NCBI GenBank assembly: GCA_017408205.1 | Contig: JAFQVC010000058.1 | Coordinates: forward strand, 1 to 9,980 | Length of the DNA stretch: 9,980 nt | Reading direction: 5' to 3' | Source of the DNA: Clostridia bacterium | GTDB taxonomy: Bacteria > Bacillota > Clostridia > Monoglobales > Firm-18 | Shown here: one piece after another, positions 1 to 7,253 of the stretch | How the letters are laid out: the number at the start of each line of letters is the position of its first letter | Numbering within the stretch: position 1 is the first letter of the stretch | Translations under genes and position numbers: made by a program | Notes under the pieces: model-generated | What the model was told of the DNA's origin: nothing | What the model saw: only the letters and a program-made list of their open reading frames with translations | The model's database searches: none

Positions 1-23
1 ATTAAACTTATTATTCTTTTCAC
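1..23 (-). CDS. Possible start of a minus-strand gene, cut by the window edge
   Basis: Read on the minus strand, GGGGAGG (40-34) is followed ten bases later by a GTG codon at 23-21, then an open frame to the window edge reading M-K-R-I-I-S-L. A basic then hydrophobic start of this kind would suit a signal peptide or membrane segment, but seven residues cannot prove it. A promoter-like dyad lies just upstream at 59-81 and the preceding operon ends in a terminator at 101-127, so a new transcription unit starting here is logical. The product is not recognisable. The spacing to the GTG is slightly long and the call rests on context only. Confidence 0.33.
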
Positions 24-49
24 TTGTGAATTTCCTCCCCGAAAGGCAT

Positions 50-81
50 ATTTTATTCTTGACAACACAAAGTGTTGTCAA
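50..81 (-). promoter_or_regulatory. Palindromic operator and promoter candidate for the left-edge gene
   Basis: Positions 59-81 form a perfect inverted repeat: 10-base arms TTGACAACAC and GTGTTGTCAA around a 3-base centre. Its outer end on the minus strand supplies a consensus -35 box TTGACA (81-76). A TAAAAT -10 candidate lies at 55-50, giving a 20-bp spacer, so the dyad fills the -35 box and nearly all of the spacer. Such a layout is typical of MerR-family sites (long spacer, dyad between the boxes), but a TetR-like or other repressor site would also fit. The dyad could instead act as an RNA hairpin. Neither the regulator nor the regulated gene is in the window. Confidence 0.45.
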
Positions 82-100
82 TGCACTTTTCCAAGTGCCG

Positions 101-127
101 AAAAAGCCCTTAAAATAAGGACTTTTT
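101..127 (-). terminator. Intrinsic terminator of the purine/ddh/guaA operon
   Basis: On the minus strand, ten bases past the guaA stop, AAAAAGTCCTTA pairs with TAAGGGCTTTTT around a 3-base TTT loop. This gives a 12-bp stem (one G-T pair) that ends in a run of five T. The A/T-rich outer stem means it could work in both directions, but only the minus strand has a gene running into it. A second small hairpin (83-98, 6-bp stem GCACTT/AAGTGC) follows immediately and may back it up. Confidence 0.8.
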
Positions 128-137
128 GTTTGCGGTA

Positions 138-1118
138 TTACTCCCACTCTATCGTACCGATTGGTTTCGGTGTCAAATCATAAAGTACTCTGTTAATACC
201 GTCAACTTCGTTAGTTATTCTGTCTGTGATTTTATGAAGAAGTGCATAAGGAATCTCTTCAATAGTAGCAGACATAGCGTCAACAGTATTTACTGCACGG
301 ATAATAGCAGGCCAGCCCTCATAGCGTTTGCCATCTTTTACGCCTACGCTTTTTGTATCGGGAACGGCTATAAAGTACTGCCATACTTTACCTGCAAGTC
401 CGTTTTTATCAAATTCTTCTCTTAAGATTGAATCTGCTTCACGAAGTGCCTCAAGTCTGTCACGTGTAATCGCACCAAGGCAACGAACACCAAGACCGGG
501 GCCCGGGAATGGCTGACGGTAAACCATATCATCAGGAAGCCCAAGGGCTTTACCTACTACACGAACTTCGTCTTTATAAAGTAATTTTACGGGCTCACAA
601 AGTTCAAACTGCATATCTTCAGGCAATCCGCCCACGTTGTGGTGCGCCTTTACTCCATCGCTTTCAATAATATCGGGGTAAATTGTACCCTGTGCAAGGA
701 ATGCTATACCCTCAAGTTTTCTTGCTTCTTCTTCAAATACTCTTATAAACTCTCCGCCGATGATTTTTCTTTTTTGTTCGGGGTTATTGATACCCGCAAG
801 TTTATCTAAAAATCTGTCTGTTGCATCAACGTAAACAAGATTTGCACCAAGTTGATTCTGGAATACATCAATAACCTGCTGACTTTCACCTTTTCTCATA
901 AGACCGTGATTTACGTGAACACAAACCAACTGTTTTCCTACTGCTTTAACCAGAAGTGCCGCTACAACAGAGGAATCTACGCCTCCTGACAATGCAAGAA
1001 GCACTTTTTTATCTCCTACCTGTTTTCTTACAATTTCTATCTGCTCGTCAATAAATTTATTGGCAAGTTCAGGACTGTCAATTCTTTTCATATCCTGTGG
1101 ACGTACATTTGAATCCAT
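138..1118 (-). CDS. guaA: GMP synthase, ATP pyrophosphatase subunit without glutaminase domain (GuaA-type, 326 aa)
   Basis: Converts XMP to GMP: ATP adenylylates XMP and ammonia displaces AMP; the last step of guanine nucleotide synthesis in the cytosol. The PP-loop SGGVDSS is at residues 44-50, followed by the family block VNHGLMRKGE, the substrate-loop block QPFPGPGLGVR in the middle of the chain, and the canonical dimerization-domain end PKPIGTIEWE. Usual bacterial GuaA is about 510-525 residues with an N-terminal class I glutamine amidotransferase domain. Here that domain is absent: the protein begins only some 25 residues before the PP-loop region, with its own ATG and a GAGAGGAAG ribosome binding site seven bases upstream, and ddh ends 18 nt before it. 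The gene therefore looks like an intact stand-alone synthetase, as in archaeal GuaAb (about 310 residues), rather than a decayed fragment. A separate glutaminase (GuaAa-like) is expected elsewhere, or the enzyme uses free ammonia. Last gene of the operon. Confidence 0.93.
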   Translation of the reverse strand: MDSNVRPQDMKRIDSPELANKFIDEQIEIVRKQVGDKKVLLALSGGVDSSVVAALLVKAVGKQLVCVHVNHGLMRKGESQQVIDVFQNQLGANLVYVDATDRFLDKLAGINNPEQKRKIIGGEFIRVFEEEARKLEGIAFLAQGTIYPDIIESDGVKAHHNVGGLPEDMQFELCEPVKLLYKDEVRVVGKALGLPDDMVYRQPFPGPGLGVRCLGAITRDRLEALREADSILREEFDKNGLAGKVWQYFIAVPDTKSVGVKDGKRYEGWPAIIRAVNTVDAMSATIEEIPYALLHKITDRITNEVDGINRVLYDLTPKPIGTIEWE

Positions 1119-1136
1119 ATTAACTCTTCCTCTCTG

Positions 1137-2105
1137 TTATAGTAAATTTTTACGAAGTTCTTCAGGTGATTGTGGGTGCAAAAGTATTGGTGGTATATCA
1201 AAAATCGTCTTGCAACCGAAGTCACCTTTCTGGCACATTCTGTATGCGGCACGGGCATAAGCAACAAGTACGCTTGAAGTGAACTCGGGGTTTGAATCAA
1301 GGTTAAGCGAAAATTCAATCAAATGTTTGTTTTCCCCTGTGTTTCCGCTTCTTATTACTGTTCCTCCGTGAGGAATACCTGAATGTTCTCTTTTAAGTTC
1401 TTCTTCTGTTATAAAATGCACCGTTGTATCGTAATCTTTAAAGTAATTTGGCATTTCCTTTATTGTTTTTTCGATATACTCTAAGTCTGCATTTTCTTCT
1501 GCCACTACAAAACATTCTCTGGTATGCTTTTCCCTTACGGAAAGAGTTGGGTTTTCTCCATTTCGCACTCTTTGTACCGCATCTTCTACGGGAACAGTAT
1601 ATTGACGGGCGTCTTTTACACCATCAATTCTTCTTATGGCGTCTGAATGTCCCTGACTTACGCCTTTGCCCCAGAAAGTATATGTGGATCCATTTGGCAA
1701 AACCGCTTCTCCTAAAATTCTGTTTAAGGAGAAAAGTCCGGGGTCCCAGCCAACAGAAATAACAGACACTTTATTTCCCTCTTTACTTGCCTTATCAACA
1801 TTTTCAAAATGCTGGGGTATTTTAGCGTGAGTGTCAAAACTGTCCACCACGTTAAAATATTTTGCAAGGTCGGGGGTCTGCTCGGGCAAGTCCGTAGCGC
1901 TGCCGCCGCACAAAACCAGAACGTCAATCTTATCTTTCATTTCGTAAATGTCTTTTAACGGATAAACAGGAACACCGGTAGCAGTTTTAACTGACTCAGG
2001 TCCACGCCTTGTGAACACACCTGTAAGTTCCATATCGGGGGCGTTTGCCACCGCTTTTTCCGTACCTTTTCCCAAGTTACCGTAACCAACTATGGCTACC
2101 TTCAT
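1137..2105 (-). CDS. ddh: meso-Diaminopimelate D-dehydrogenase
   Basis: NADPH-dependent reductive amination of L-2-amino-6-oxopimelate (ring-opened tetrahydrodipicolinate) to meso-DAP (EC 1.4.1.16). This bypasses the acylated branch of lysine synthesis and supplies meso-DAP for peptidoglycan. The 322-residue length is normal for the family. The Rossmann motif GYGNLG is at residues 7-12, followed by LCGGSATDLPEQ (about 65-76), the substrate loop VDSFDTH (87-93), GWDPGLFS (119-126), FWGKGVSQGHSDA (144-156), HSGIPHGG near residue 240 and LDSNPEFT near 275. These blocks match the Corynebacterium glutamicum enzyme closely from memory, including the two Asp residues of the active site. The start is an ATG with GGAAGGG about ten bases upstream. 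It lies 26 nt after purL and 18 nt before guaA, so it is co-transcribed with purine genes. The family also includes related amine dehydrogenases, but the conservation here favours true Ddh. Confidence 0.95.
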   Translation of the reverse strand: MKVAIVGYGNLGKGTEKAVANAPDMELTGVFTRRGPESVKTATGVPVYPLKDIYEMKDKIDVLVLCGGSATDLPEQTPDLAKYFNVVDSFDTHAKIPQHFENVDKASKEGNKVSVISVGWDPGLFSLNRILGEAVLPNGSTYTFWGKGVSQGHSDAIRRIDGVKDARQYTVPVEDAVQRVRNGENPTLSVREKHTRECFVVAEENADLEYIEKTIKEMPNYFKDYDTTVHFITEEELKREHSGIPHGGTVIRSGNTGENKHLIEFSLNLDSNPEFTSSVLVAYARAAYRMCQKGDFGCKTIFDIPPILLHPQSPEELRKNLL

Positions 2106-2131
2106 AATTTACCATTCCCTTCCGGTGCTGC

Positions 2132-5100
2132 TTATTTAAAATACTGTACACCTGACTTGAATATTCCCTGCTCTTTTTCGCCGTAAATATTTTTGTAGGT
2201 GTTTGCTGACAATCTTTCGGAATGTGCCATTTTACCAAGGACACGTCCGTCAGGACTTGTAATACCCTCAATAGCACAAACTGAGCCGTTAGGATTGAAA
2301 GTTATATCGTAAGTGGGGTTGCCGTTTAAGTCAACATACTGAGTTGCAATCTGTCCGTTTTTAGCAAGAGTTTCAACAGTTTTGCTGTCTGCAACAAAAC
2401 GTCCCTCACCGTGAGAAACTGCAACGGAGTGAATGTCTCCCACATTAACGTTGCTAAACCATGGAGACAAGGTTGAAGCAACCTTAGTATAAACTATCTG
2501 TGACACATGTCGGTTAATTTTGTTATATGTTAAAGTCGGGCATGTATCGTCTGTAGGAACAATCTTGCCAAAGGGCACAAGACCAAGTTTTATAAGTGCC
2601 TGGAAGCCGTTACAGATACCAAGCATCAAACCGTCACGCTTGTAAAGCAGGTTATGAATATCCTCTGTAAGACGTGGGTTTCTGAATGTTGTTGCTATAA
2701 ATTTAGCAGAACCGTCAGGCTCGTCACCTGCACTGAAGCCGCCCGGCAACATAACAATCTGTGCTTCGTTTATTCGTTTTGAAAGTTCCGTAACAGAATC
2801 GTTTAAGTCTTTTGCAGTTAAGTTTCTGAATACAAAGATTTCAGTTTCTGCACCTGCACGGCGGAACGCTCTCATAGTATCGTACTCGCAGTTTGTACCC
2901 GGGAATACAGGGATTAACACTTTGGGTTTTCCTGTAATTACCGCAGGAGCAGAAGTGTTTCGTTTATCGTAACTGTAACTTTCAATTTCCCCTTTGATTT
3001 CACCTGCTTTTGTGGGGAATACTTTTTCAAGAGTTTTTGTCCATTTTGATACGACATCTTTTATTTCCAGAGTTATTCCGTTTGCAACAATTTTATCCTT
3101 AATTGTTGTACCAAGAAGTATTCCGTCAATATCCTCGTTTGTTTCAAGGATAATACTTCCGTAAAGAGGAGCAAACAAGTCGTCATAAGTAATATCTGCA
3201 CCGATGCCGTTACCAAAAGACATTTTTGAAACCGCTTCGCAGATACCACCGCCTGTAACTGCAAATGATGATTTTATTTTTCCCTCTTTTATCAATTTAT
3301 TTACATAAGCATATTTTGATTTTAAATCTTCAAAATCAGGTATCATATTGTGGTCTGCATTTAGTTTAATTAAGTACAGTTTGCTTCCAACTTCTTTTAT
3401 GTCTGTTGATACCGCTGTTGTTACGTCTAATTTATTAATAGCGAATGAAACAAGTGTGGGTGGTACGTCAATGTTTTCAAAAGAGCCTGACATACTGTCT
3501 TTACCGCCTATTGCCGCAATACCAAGTTTAGTCTGAGCAAGATATCCGCCAAGCAATGCCGCAACGGGTTTACCCCATCTTGAGGGCACGTTACGCAATC
3601 TTTCAAAATATTCCTGGAATGTAAGGTAAGCATCTTTTGCTTCACCGCCTGTTGCAACGATTTTAGCAACAGATTCAATTACTGCATAAAGTGCACCGTG
3701 GAAAGGACTTAATTTTGAAAGTTTCGGGTTGTAGCCGTAAGCCATAACAGTACCTGTAGTTGTTTCGCCGTTTAAAACAGGAAGTTTTGCAACCATAGAC
3801 TGCATAGGTGACATCATATTTTTACCACCGTAAGGCATAAACACAGTATTTGCACCGATTGAACTGTCAAATCTTTCAACAAGACCTTTCTGGCTGCACA
3901 CATTCAGTGAGCCAACTGTTTCCATCCATTTTTCTTTAATGTCGGAAACCTTTTCACCTTTAAAGAATTTATTGACATCTCCTGCTTCTTCCACTTCTGC
4001 AGTTGCACGTTTTTCTGCACCGTTAGTGTTTAAGAAATCGCGGCTGATGTCGCAGATTGTGTTGCCGTTCCAGTTCATAACAAGTCTGTTTTTGTCTGTT
4101 ACAACAGCAACTTTTGTTGCCTCAAGGTTTTCTTCGGAAGCAAGAGCAATAAACTTTTCTTCGTCTTTTGCTCTTATTACAACTGCCATACGCTCCTGAG
4201 ACTCGGAAATAGCAAGTTCTGTACCTGAAAGTCCCTCATATTTTTTGGGGACTTTATTAAGGTCAATTTCAAGACCGTCAGCAAGTTCACCGATAGCAAC
4301 AGAAACGCCACCTGCACCAAAGTCGTTACATCTTTTAATAAGATGTGTAACTTCGGGATTTCTGAACAGTCTCTGCAGTTTTCTTTCTTCGGGAGGATTA
4401 CCCTTTTGTACTTCTGCACCGCAGGTAGTAAGTGACTCTTCTGTATGTGCTTTTGATGAGCCAGTAGCACCGCCGCAACCGTCTCTTCCTGTTCTTCCGC
4501 CCAAAAGGATTATAACATCAGTGGGTGACGGTTGTTCCCTTACAACATTAGATGCGGGAGCAGCACCAACTACTGCACCTATTTCCATTCTTTTTGCCAC
4601 ATAACCCTCATCATATATTTCTGTTACTGAGCCAGTCGCAAGACCTATCTGGTTACCATAAGAACTGTAACCTGCAGCAGCAGTATTTGTAAGTTTTCTT
4701 TGTGGTAATTTACCCGGCAATGTTTCGGACAGTGGCTTTGTGGGGTCTCCTGCGCCTGTTACACGCATTGCCTGATATACATAAACTCTGCCTGAAAGGG
4801 GGTCTCTTATAGCACCGCCAAGGCAGGTTGCCGCACCGCCGAATGGCTCAATTTCGGTGGGGTGGTTATGTGTTTCGTTTTTGAACATTACAAGCCACTG
4901 TTCGTCTTTGCCGTCAACATTTGCAGTTACTTTTATACTGCAGGCGTTAATCTCTTCTGATTCATCAAGAGCGTCTAAAACGCCGTCTTTTTTAAGTTTT
5001 TTAACTGCCATTGTGGCAATGTCCATAAGGCATACAGATTTATCTCTGTCGCCGTAAACATATTTTCTTGTGTCCATATACTGTTTGAACACATCTTCTA

Positions 5101-5830
5101 TATAATCGTTATGGAATTTAACATCTTCTAATTTGGTTAAAAAAGTAGTGTGTCTGCAATGGTCGGACCAGTATGTGTCAATCATTCTTATTTCAGTAAT
5201 GGTAGGATTACGTTTTTCTGTTTCTTTAAAATATTTCTGGCAGAAAGTAATGTCGTCAATATCCATAGCAAGACCCAAGTTCCCAATCATATCTTGCAAC
5301 TGTTCTTTGGTCTTGTCAATAAAGCCCTCTACAGTTTCTACAGTTGTGGGAATATCGTAAGCAACCTCTAAATTATCGGGTTTGTCCAAAGATGCTTCTC
5401 TTGCTTCCACAGGGTTAATGCTGTAGTTTTTAATTCTGGCAAAATCTTCGTCAGAAATGTTACCTTTTATTACAACAACTTTTGCAGCACGTACTTTTGG
5501 TTTTTCCCCCTGAGTAATAATCTGCAATGCCTGTTCGGCAAAGTCTGCTCTCTGGTCATACTGCCCCGGCAAAAACTCTGTTGCAAATACGCGGTCACCA
5601 TCGTCAACGGGCAAAACCTCGTCATACACATTATCAATCTGCGGTTCAGAAAAAATAACTGGCTTTGCAGCAGCATACTGCTCTTCTGTAATTCCCGAAA
5701 CATCATAACGTACAATAAATCTTATTTTTTCAATACCTGAAATACCAAGAGTGTCGGCAAAATTAGAAATCATCGCATCTGCTTCTACATTAAAACCGTC
5801 TTTCTTTTCTACAAATACTCTTTTAACCAA
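2132..5830 (-). CDS. purL: Phosphoribosylformylglycinamidine synthase, single-chain clostridial type
   Basis: Fourth step of de novo purine synthesis: FGAR + ATP + glutamine gives FGAM, with ammonia channelled from a fused glutaminase. Apparent order in 1,232 residues: PurS-like N-terminal part (about 1-150); linker with DTYWSDHCRHTTF (His224 in SDHCRH); first AIRS-type ATP-binding half with ETHNHPTEIEPFGG (THNHP at 320-324); GRTGRDGCGGATGSS; a second AIRS-type half with GGKDSMSG; then a class I glutamine amidotransferase domain from about 967. The glutaminase triad is present: Cys1073 in GICNGF, His1203 and Glu1205 in AHSER. Both size and the HSER variant fit the long one-polypeptide form of Clostridia rather than the split PurS/PurQ/PurL set. 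The start is TTG at 5830-5828, chosen because GAGGG lies six bases upstream and the first in-frame ATG would cost 19 conserved-looking residues. It follows the zinc-ribbon gene by 25 nt. Confidence 0.96.
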   Translation of the reverse strand: MVKRVFVEKKDGFNVEADAMISNFADTLGISGIEKIRFIVRYDVSGITEEQYAAAKPVIFSEPQIDNVYDEVLPVDDGDRVFATEFLPGQYDQRADFAEQALQIITQGEKPKVRAAKVVVIKGNISDEDFARIKNYSINPVEAREASLDKPDNLEVAYDIPTTVETVEGFIDKTKEQLQDMIGNLGLAMDIDDITFCQKYFKETEKRNPTITEIRMIDTYWSDHCRHTTFLTKLEDVKFHNDYIEDVFKQYMDTRKYVYGDRDKSVCLMDIATMAVKKLKKDGVLDALDESEEINACSIKVTANVDGKDEQWLVMFKNETHNHPTEIEPFGGAATCLGGAIRDPLSGRVYVYQAMRVTGAGDPTKPLSETLPGKLPQRKLTNTAAAGYSSYGNQIGLATGSVTEIYDEGYVAKRMEIGAVVGAAPASNVVREQPSPTDVIILLGGRTGRDGCGGATGSSKAHTEESLTTCGAEVQKGNPPEERKLQRLFRNPEVTHLIKRCNDFGAGGVSVAIGELADGLEIDLNKVPKKYEGLSGTELAISESQERMAVVIRAKDEEKFIALASEENLEATKVAVVTDKNRLVMNWNGNTICDISRDFLNTNGAEKRATAEVEEAGDVNKFFKGEKVSDIKEKWMETVGSLNVCSQKGLVERFDSSIGANTVFMPYGGKNMMSPMQSMVAKLPVLNGETTTGTVMAYGYNPKLSKLSPFHGALYAVIESVAKIVATGGEAKDAYLTFQEYFERLRNVPSRWGKPVAALLGGYLAQTKLGIAAIGGKDSMSGSFENIDVPPTLVSFAINKLDVTTAVSTDIKEVGSKLYLIKLNADHNMIPDFEDLKSKYAYVNKLIKEGKIKSSFAVTGGGICEAVSKMSFGNGIGADITYDDLFAPLYGSIILETNEDIDGILLGTTIKDKIVANGITLEIKDVVSKWTKTLEKVFPTKAGEIKGEIESYSYDKRNTSAPAVITGKPKVLIPVFPGTNCEYDTMRAFRRAGAETEIFVFRNLTAKDLNDSVTELSKRINEAQIVMLPGGFSAGDEPDGSAKFIATTFRNPRLTEDIHNLLYKRDGLMLGICNGFQALIKLGLVPFGKIVPTDDTCPTLTYNKINRHVSQIVYTKVASTLSPWFSNVNVGDIHSVAVSHGEGRFVADSKTVETLAKNGQIATQYVDLNGNPTYDITFNPNGSVCAIEGITSPDGRVLGKMAHSERLSANTYKNIYGEKEQGIFKSGVQYFK

Positions 5831-5842
5831 TGTTATCCCTCG
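5828..5842 (-). promoter_or_regulatory. Ribosome binding site that fixes the TTG start of purL
   Basis: Minus-strand GCGAGGG is followed by ATAACA and then TTG GTT AAA AGA. The six-base spacing to TTG is good, and no ATG or GTG lies in frame near it. The protein then starts V-K-R-V-F-V-E-K-K, which resembles other clostridial PurL N-termini. Confidence 0.7.
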
Positions 5843-5855
5843 CTAATTATTATTT

Positions 5856-6215
5856 TTAAAATTTTTGTCCGCATTTTGCGCAAAACATACTTTCTTCACT
5901 TGAAGAAGCACCGCAGTTTCCGCAAATTTTAACATTCTTTAACTGTTGAATTTTTTCCTGAATTTTTGCAATTTCTTCGTTTTTAAGTTCTACGGCCTCA
6001 CACAATCCCGAAATGTCATCAATAGAAAAATCATCATCAGTATAGTGTGAATAAACAGATTTACCGATTTGCTGATACAGTTGGTCTATATCATTTTTAA
6101 GTCCTGACATAGCAATAGAAAGTTTGGTATATTCATAAACCTCACTTGTCTTTTTTACTACTTTGTCACCTGTCTTTTGCAATACCTTTTTAACATCATC
6201 AAATGTTGTTGCCAT
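5856..6215 (-). CDS. Small zinc-ribbon protein with a helical/coiled-coil N-terminal part
   Basis: A 119-residue protein of unknown job. Residues 1-40 are rich in Lys, Thr and Val and look helical; about 75-94 is a heptad-like charged segment (ELKNEEIAKIQEKIQQLK) suited to a coiled coil. The C-terminus is a four-cysteine zinc ribbon: CGNC at 98-101 and CAKC at 112-115, ending GQKF. There is no signal peptide or membrane segment, so it should be cytosolic. Such zinc-ribbon proteins (DUF/zf-ribbon type) are common in Clostridia and are not assigned a biochemical role. ATG start with AAGAGGTGAG five bases upstream. It is the first gene of the operon, 25 nt ahead of purL, so it is likely co-expressed with purine synthesis. 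Whether it is functionally tied to purL or only shares the promoter cannot be told from this sequence. Confidence 0.85.
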   Translation of the reverse strand: MATTFDDVKKVLQKTGDKVVKKTSEVYEYTKLSIAMSGLKNDIDQLYQQIGKSVYSHYTDDDFSIDDISGLCEAVELKNEEIAKIQEKIQQLKNVKICGNCGASSSEESMFCAKCGQKF

Positions 6216-6249
6216 ATAAACTCACCTCTTAAAAATCTTATAATATATT

Positions 6250-6278
6250 ATTGTACCATAAAAAAATGAAAAAATAAA
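6250..6278 (-). promoter_or_regulatory. Likely promoter of the zinc-ribbon/purL/ddh/guaA operon
   Basis: On the minus strand an extended -10 element, TGG followed by TACAAT (TACAAT at 6255-6250), lies about 35 bases before the first start codon. At a 17-bp spacing the -35 position is a poor TTTATT (6278-6273). Upstream are long alternating T and A tracts up to the rpiR terminator, which could serve as an UP element. I see no guanine or PRPP riboswitch fold and no clear regulator palindrome in this 82-base gap. Confidence 0.45.
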
Positions 6279-6298
6279 GTTTTTTTTGAGAAAAATGT

Positions 6299-6329
6299 AA
6301 AAAAAATCAGTCCGTAAGACTGATTTTTT
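6299..6329 (-). terminator. Intrinsic terminator of the rpiR-family gene
   Basis: A perfect 12-bp stem with arms AAAAAATCAGTC (6301-6312) and GACTGATTTTTT (6318-6329) closes a 5-base loop; on the minus strand it runs into eight T. It begins within the regulator's stop codon, so it ends that transcript and separates it from the purine operon promoter. The A-rich 5' arm makes it symmetrical, but no plus-strand gene reads into it. Confidence 0.9.
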
Positions 6330-7161
6330 AAAATTTCTTGCTTTGCAGGGATTCTTCAGTAGTTTTTATAGTTTTTGACGAATTCTTGTCCTGACAGGAA
6401 ATGTAATAATATATTGCATTAATAATAGCAAGTTGTGCAATTCTTGAGTTAAGTCCCAGAATACTGTACTTGGTTTCATTTGATGCAGTATAAAGTGCAA
6501 TGTCGCTTTGCTTTACTATGGGTGATTTGCCGTTATTTGTAATTGATATTGTAGTTGCACCATTTTGTTTTGCAATTTTAACCGCATCTACAATATCCTT
6601 TGATGAGCCCGAATGTGAAATCCCGATTACCACGTCTTTTTTTGTAAGGTGAGACGCACTTATAGACTGCATGTGGTTATCGCAAAATGATACGGCATTA
6701 TACCCCAACCTCATAAGTTTGTGCTGAAAATCAAGGGCAACTGCTGCAGAGTTTCCAAGACCGTATATCATAATTCTTTTTCCGTTCATAATTGCTTTTG
6801 CTGCGGTTTCAAGGTTTTGTGCGTCAAGACTGTTTTTTGTCATTTCCAAAGAGCAGTAAATATCTTCGGAAACCTTTTCAAATATCTGAAAACAGGAGTC
6901 CTCTGCCGAAATTCCGTCAGCAGTTTTTGCACTTCCATCTTCTCGAGCAAAGGAAATTTTAAGTTCCTGATAACCGCCAAAGCCAAGGCGTCTTGCAAAT
7001 CTTACCAATGTTGCCTCACCGCAGCCGCACTGCTCTGCAAGTTCGCTTATAGACAAAGATATGATTTTACCCGGATTTTCCATAAGCCAGTCCGCAATTC
7101 TTTTTTCTGCACTGCCCATTTTGTTATATAACATTTTTATTTGTAGCGTAGTTTTGTTCAT
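6328..7161 (-). CDS. MurR/RpiR-family transcriptional regulator (HTH + SIS domains)
   Basis: A 277-residue DNA-binding regulator. Residues 1-75 are the RpiR-type helix-turn-helix domain, with the family blocks SAEKRIADWLMENP (17-30), SISELAEQCGCGEATLVRFARRLGF (within 37-61) and GYQELK (63-68). Residues about 127-225 form a SIS (sugar isomerase) domain: IYGLGNSA (132-139) and GISHSGSSKDIV (from 180) are the phosphosugar-binding turns. Family members usually bind a sugar phosphate through SIS and control the adjacent catabolic genes. ATG start with GAGGT seven bases upstream. It is divergent from the isomerase/oxidoreductase genes, and twin palindromes sit in the shared 182-bp gap, one at its own start point, so it very likely controls both itself and them. 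The ligand cannot be read from the sequence, and whether it represses or activates is inferred only from operator positions, which favour repression. Confidence 0.92.
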   Translation of the reverse strand: MNKTTLQIKMLYNKMGSAEKRIADWLMENPGKIISLSISELAEQCGCGEATLVRFARRLGFGGYQELKISFAREDGSAKTADGISAEDSCFQIFEKVSEDIYCSLEMTKNSLDAQNLETAAKAIMNGKRIMIYGLGNSAAVALDFQHKLMRLGYNAVSFCDNHMQSISASHLTKKDVVIGISHSGSSKDIVDAVKIAKQNGATTISITNNGKSPIVKQSDIALYTASNETKYSILGLNSRIAQLAIINAIYYYISCQDKNSSKTIKTTEESLQSKKF

Positions 7162-7175
7162 AATTACCTCAAATT

Positions 7176-7192
7176 TTGAAAATTATTTTCAT
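7176..7192. promoter_or_regulatory. Operator copy 1 for the RpiR-type regulator
   Basis: The 17-base sequence holds the perfect palindrome TGAAAATTATTTTCA (7177-7191), i.e. TGAAA-N5-TTTCA. It is repeated identically at 7254-7270. It lies 6 bases past the -10 box of the regulator's promoter, so it should cover the transcription start and give negative autoregulation. The assignment to this regulator is inferred from position. Confidence 0.8.
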
Positions 7193-7197
7193 TTTTA

Positions 7198-7226
7198 ATT
7201 GTAACACACATAAAAAATATTGTCAA
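7198..7226 (-). promoter_or_regulatory. Promoter of the rpiR-family gene
   Basis: On the minus strand a consensus -35 TTGACA (7226-7221) is separated by exactly 17 bp from TACAAT (7203-7198), which is preceded by TGT, an extended -10. This is a strong sigma-A type promoter with its start point near 7191, inside operator copy 1, and a leader of about 30 bases. Confidence 0.8.
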
Positions 7227-7253
7227 CAAATGAAACTTTTTTGCAAATAACTG

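Noticed and set aside
138..1118. guaA as a truncated pseudogene
   Set aside because: The reading frame is intact, all PP-loop and C-terminal motifs are present, it has its own ribosome binding site, and no remnant of the glutaminase domain lies in the 18-nt gap before it.
4245..4604. Long open frame on the plus strand inside purL
   Set aside because: It lies wholly antisense to conserved PurL blocks, lacks a convincing ribosome binding site, and its Ser/Pro/Leu-rich product looks like the shadow of a coding strand.
6216..6298. Purine or guanine riboswitch ahead of the purL operon
   Set aside because: The gap is short, made of A and T tracts, and shows no three-helix junction or conserved riboswitch core.
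6721..7131. 136-codon open frame on the plus strand
   Set aside because: It is antisense to the HTH and SIS domains of the regulator; the Cys/Phe-rich product matches no family I know and there is no promoter for it.
7204..7253. Catabolite (cre) site between the divergent promoters
   Set aside because: TGAAAC at 7231 is followed by a T tract, and the central CG and right half-site of a cre consensus are missing.
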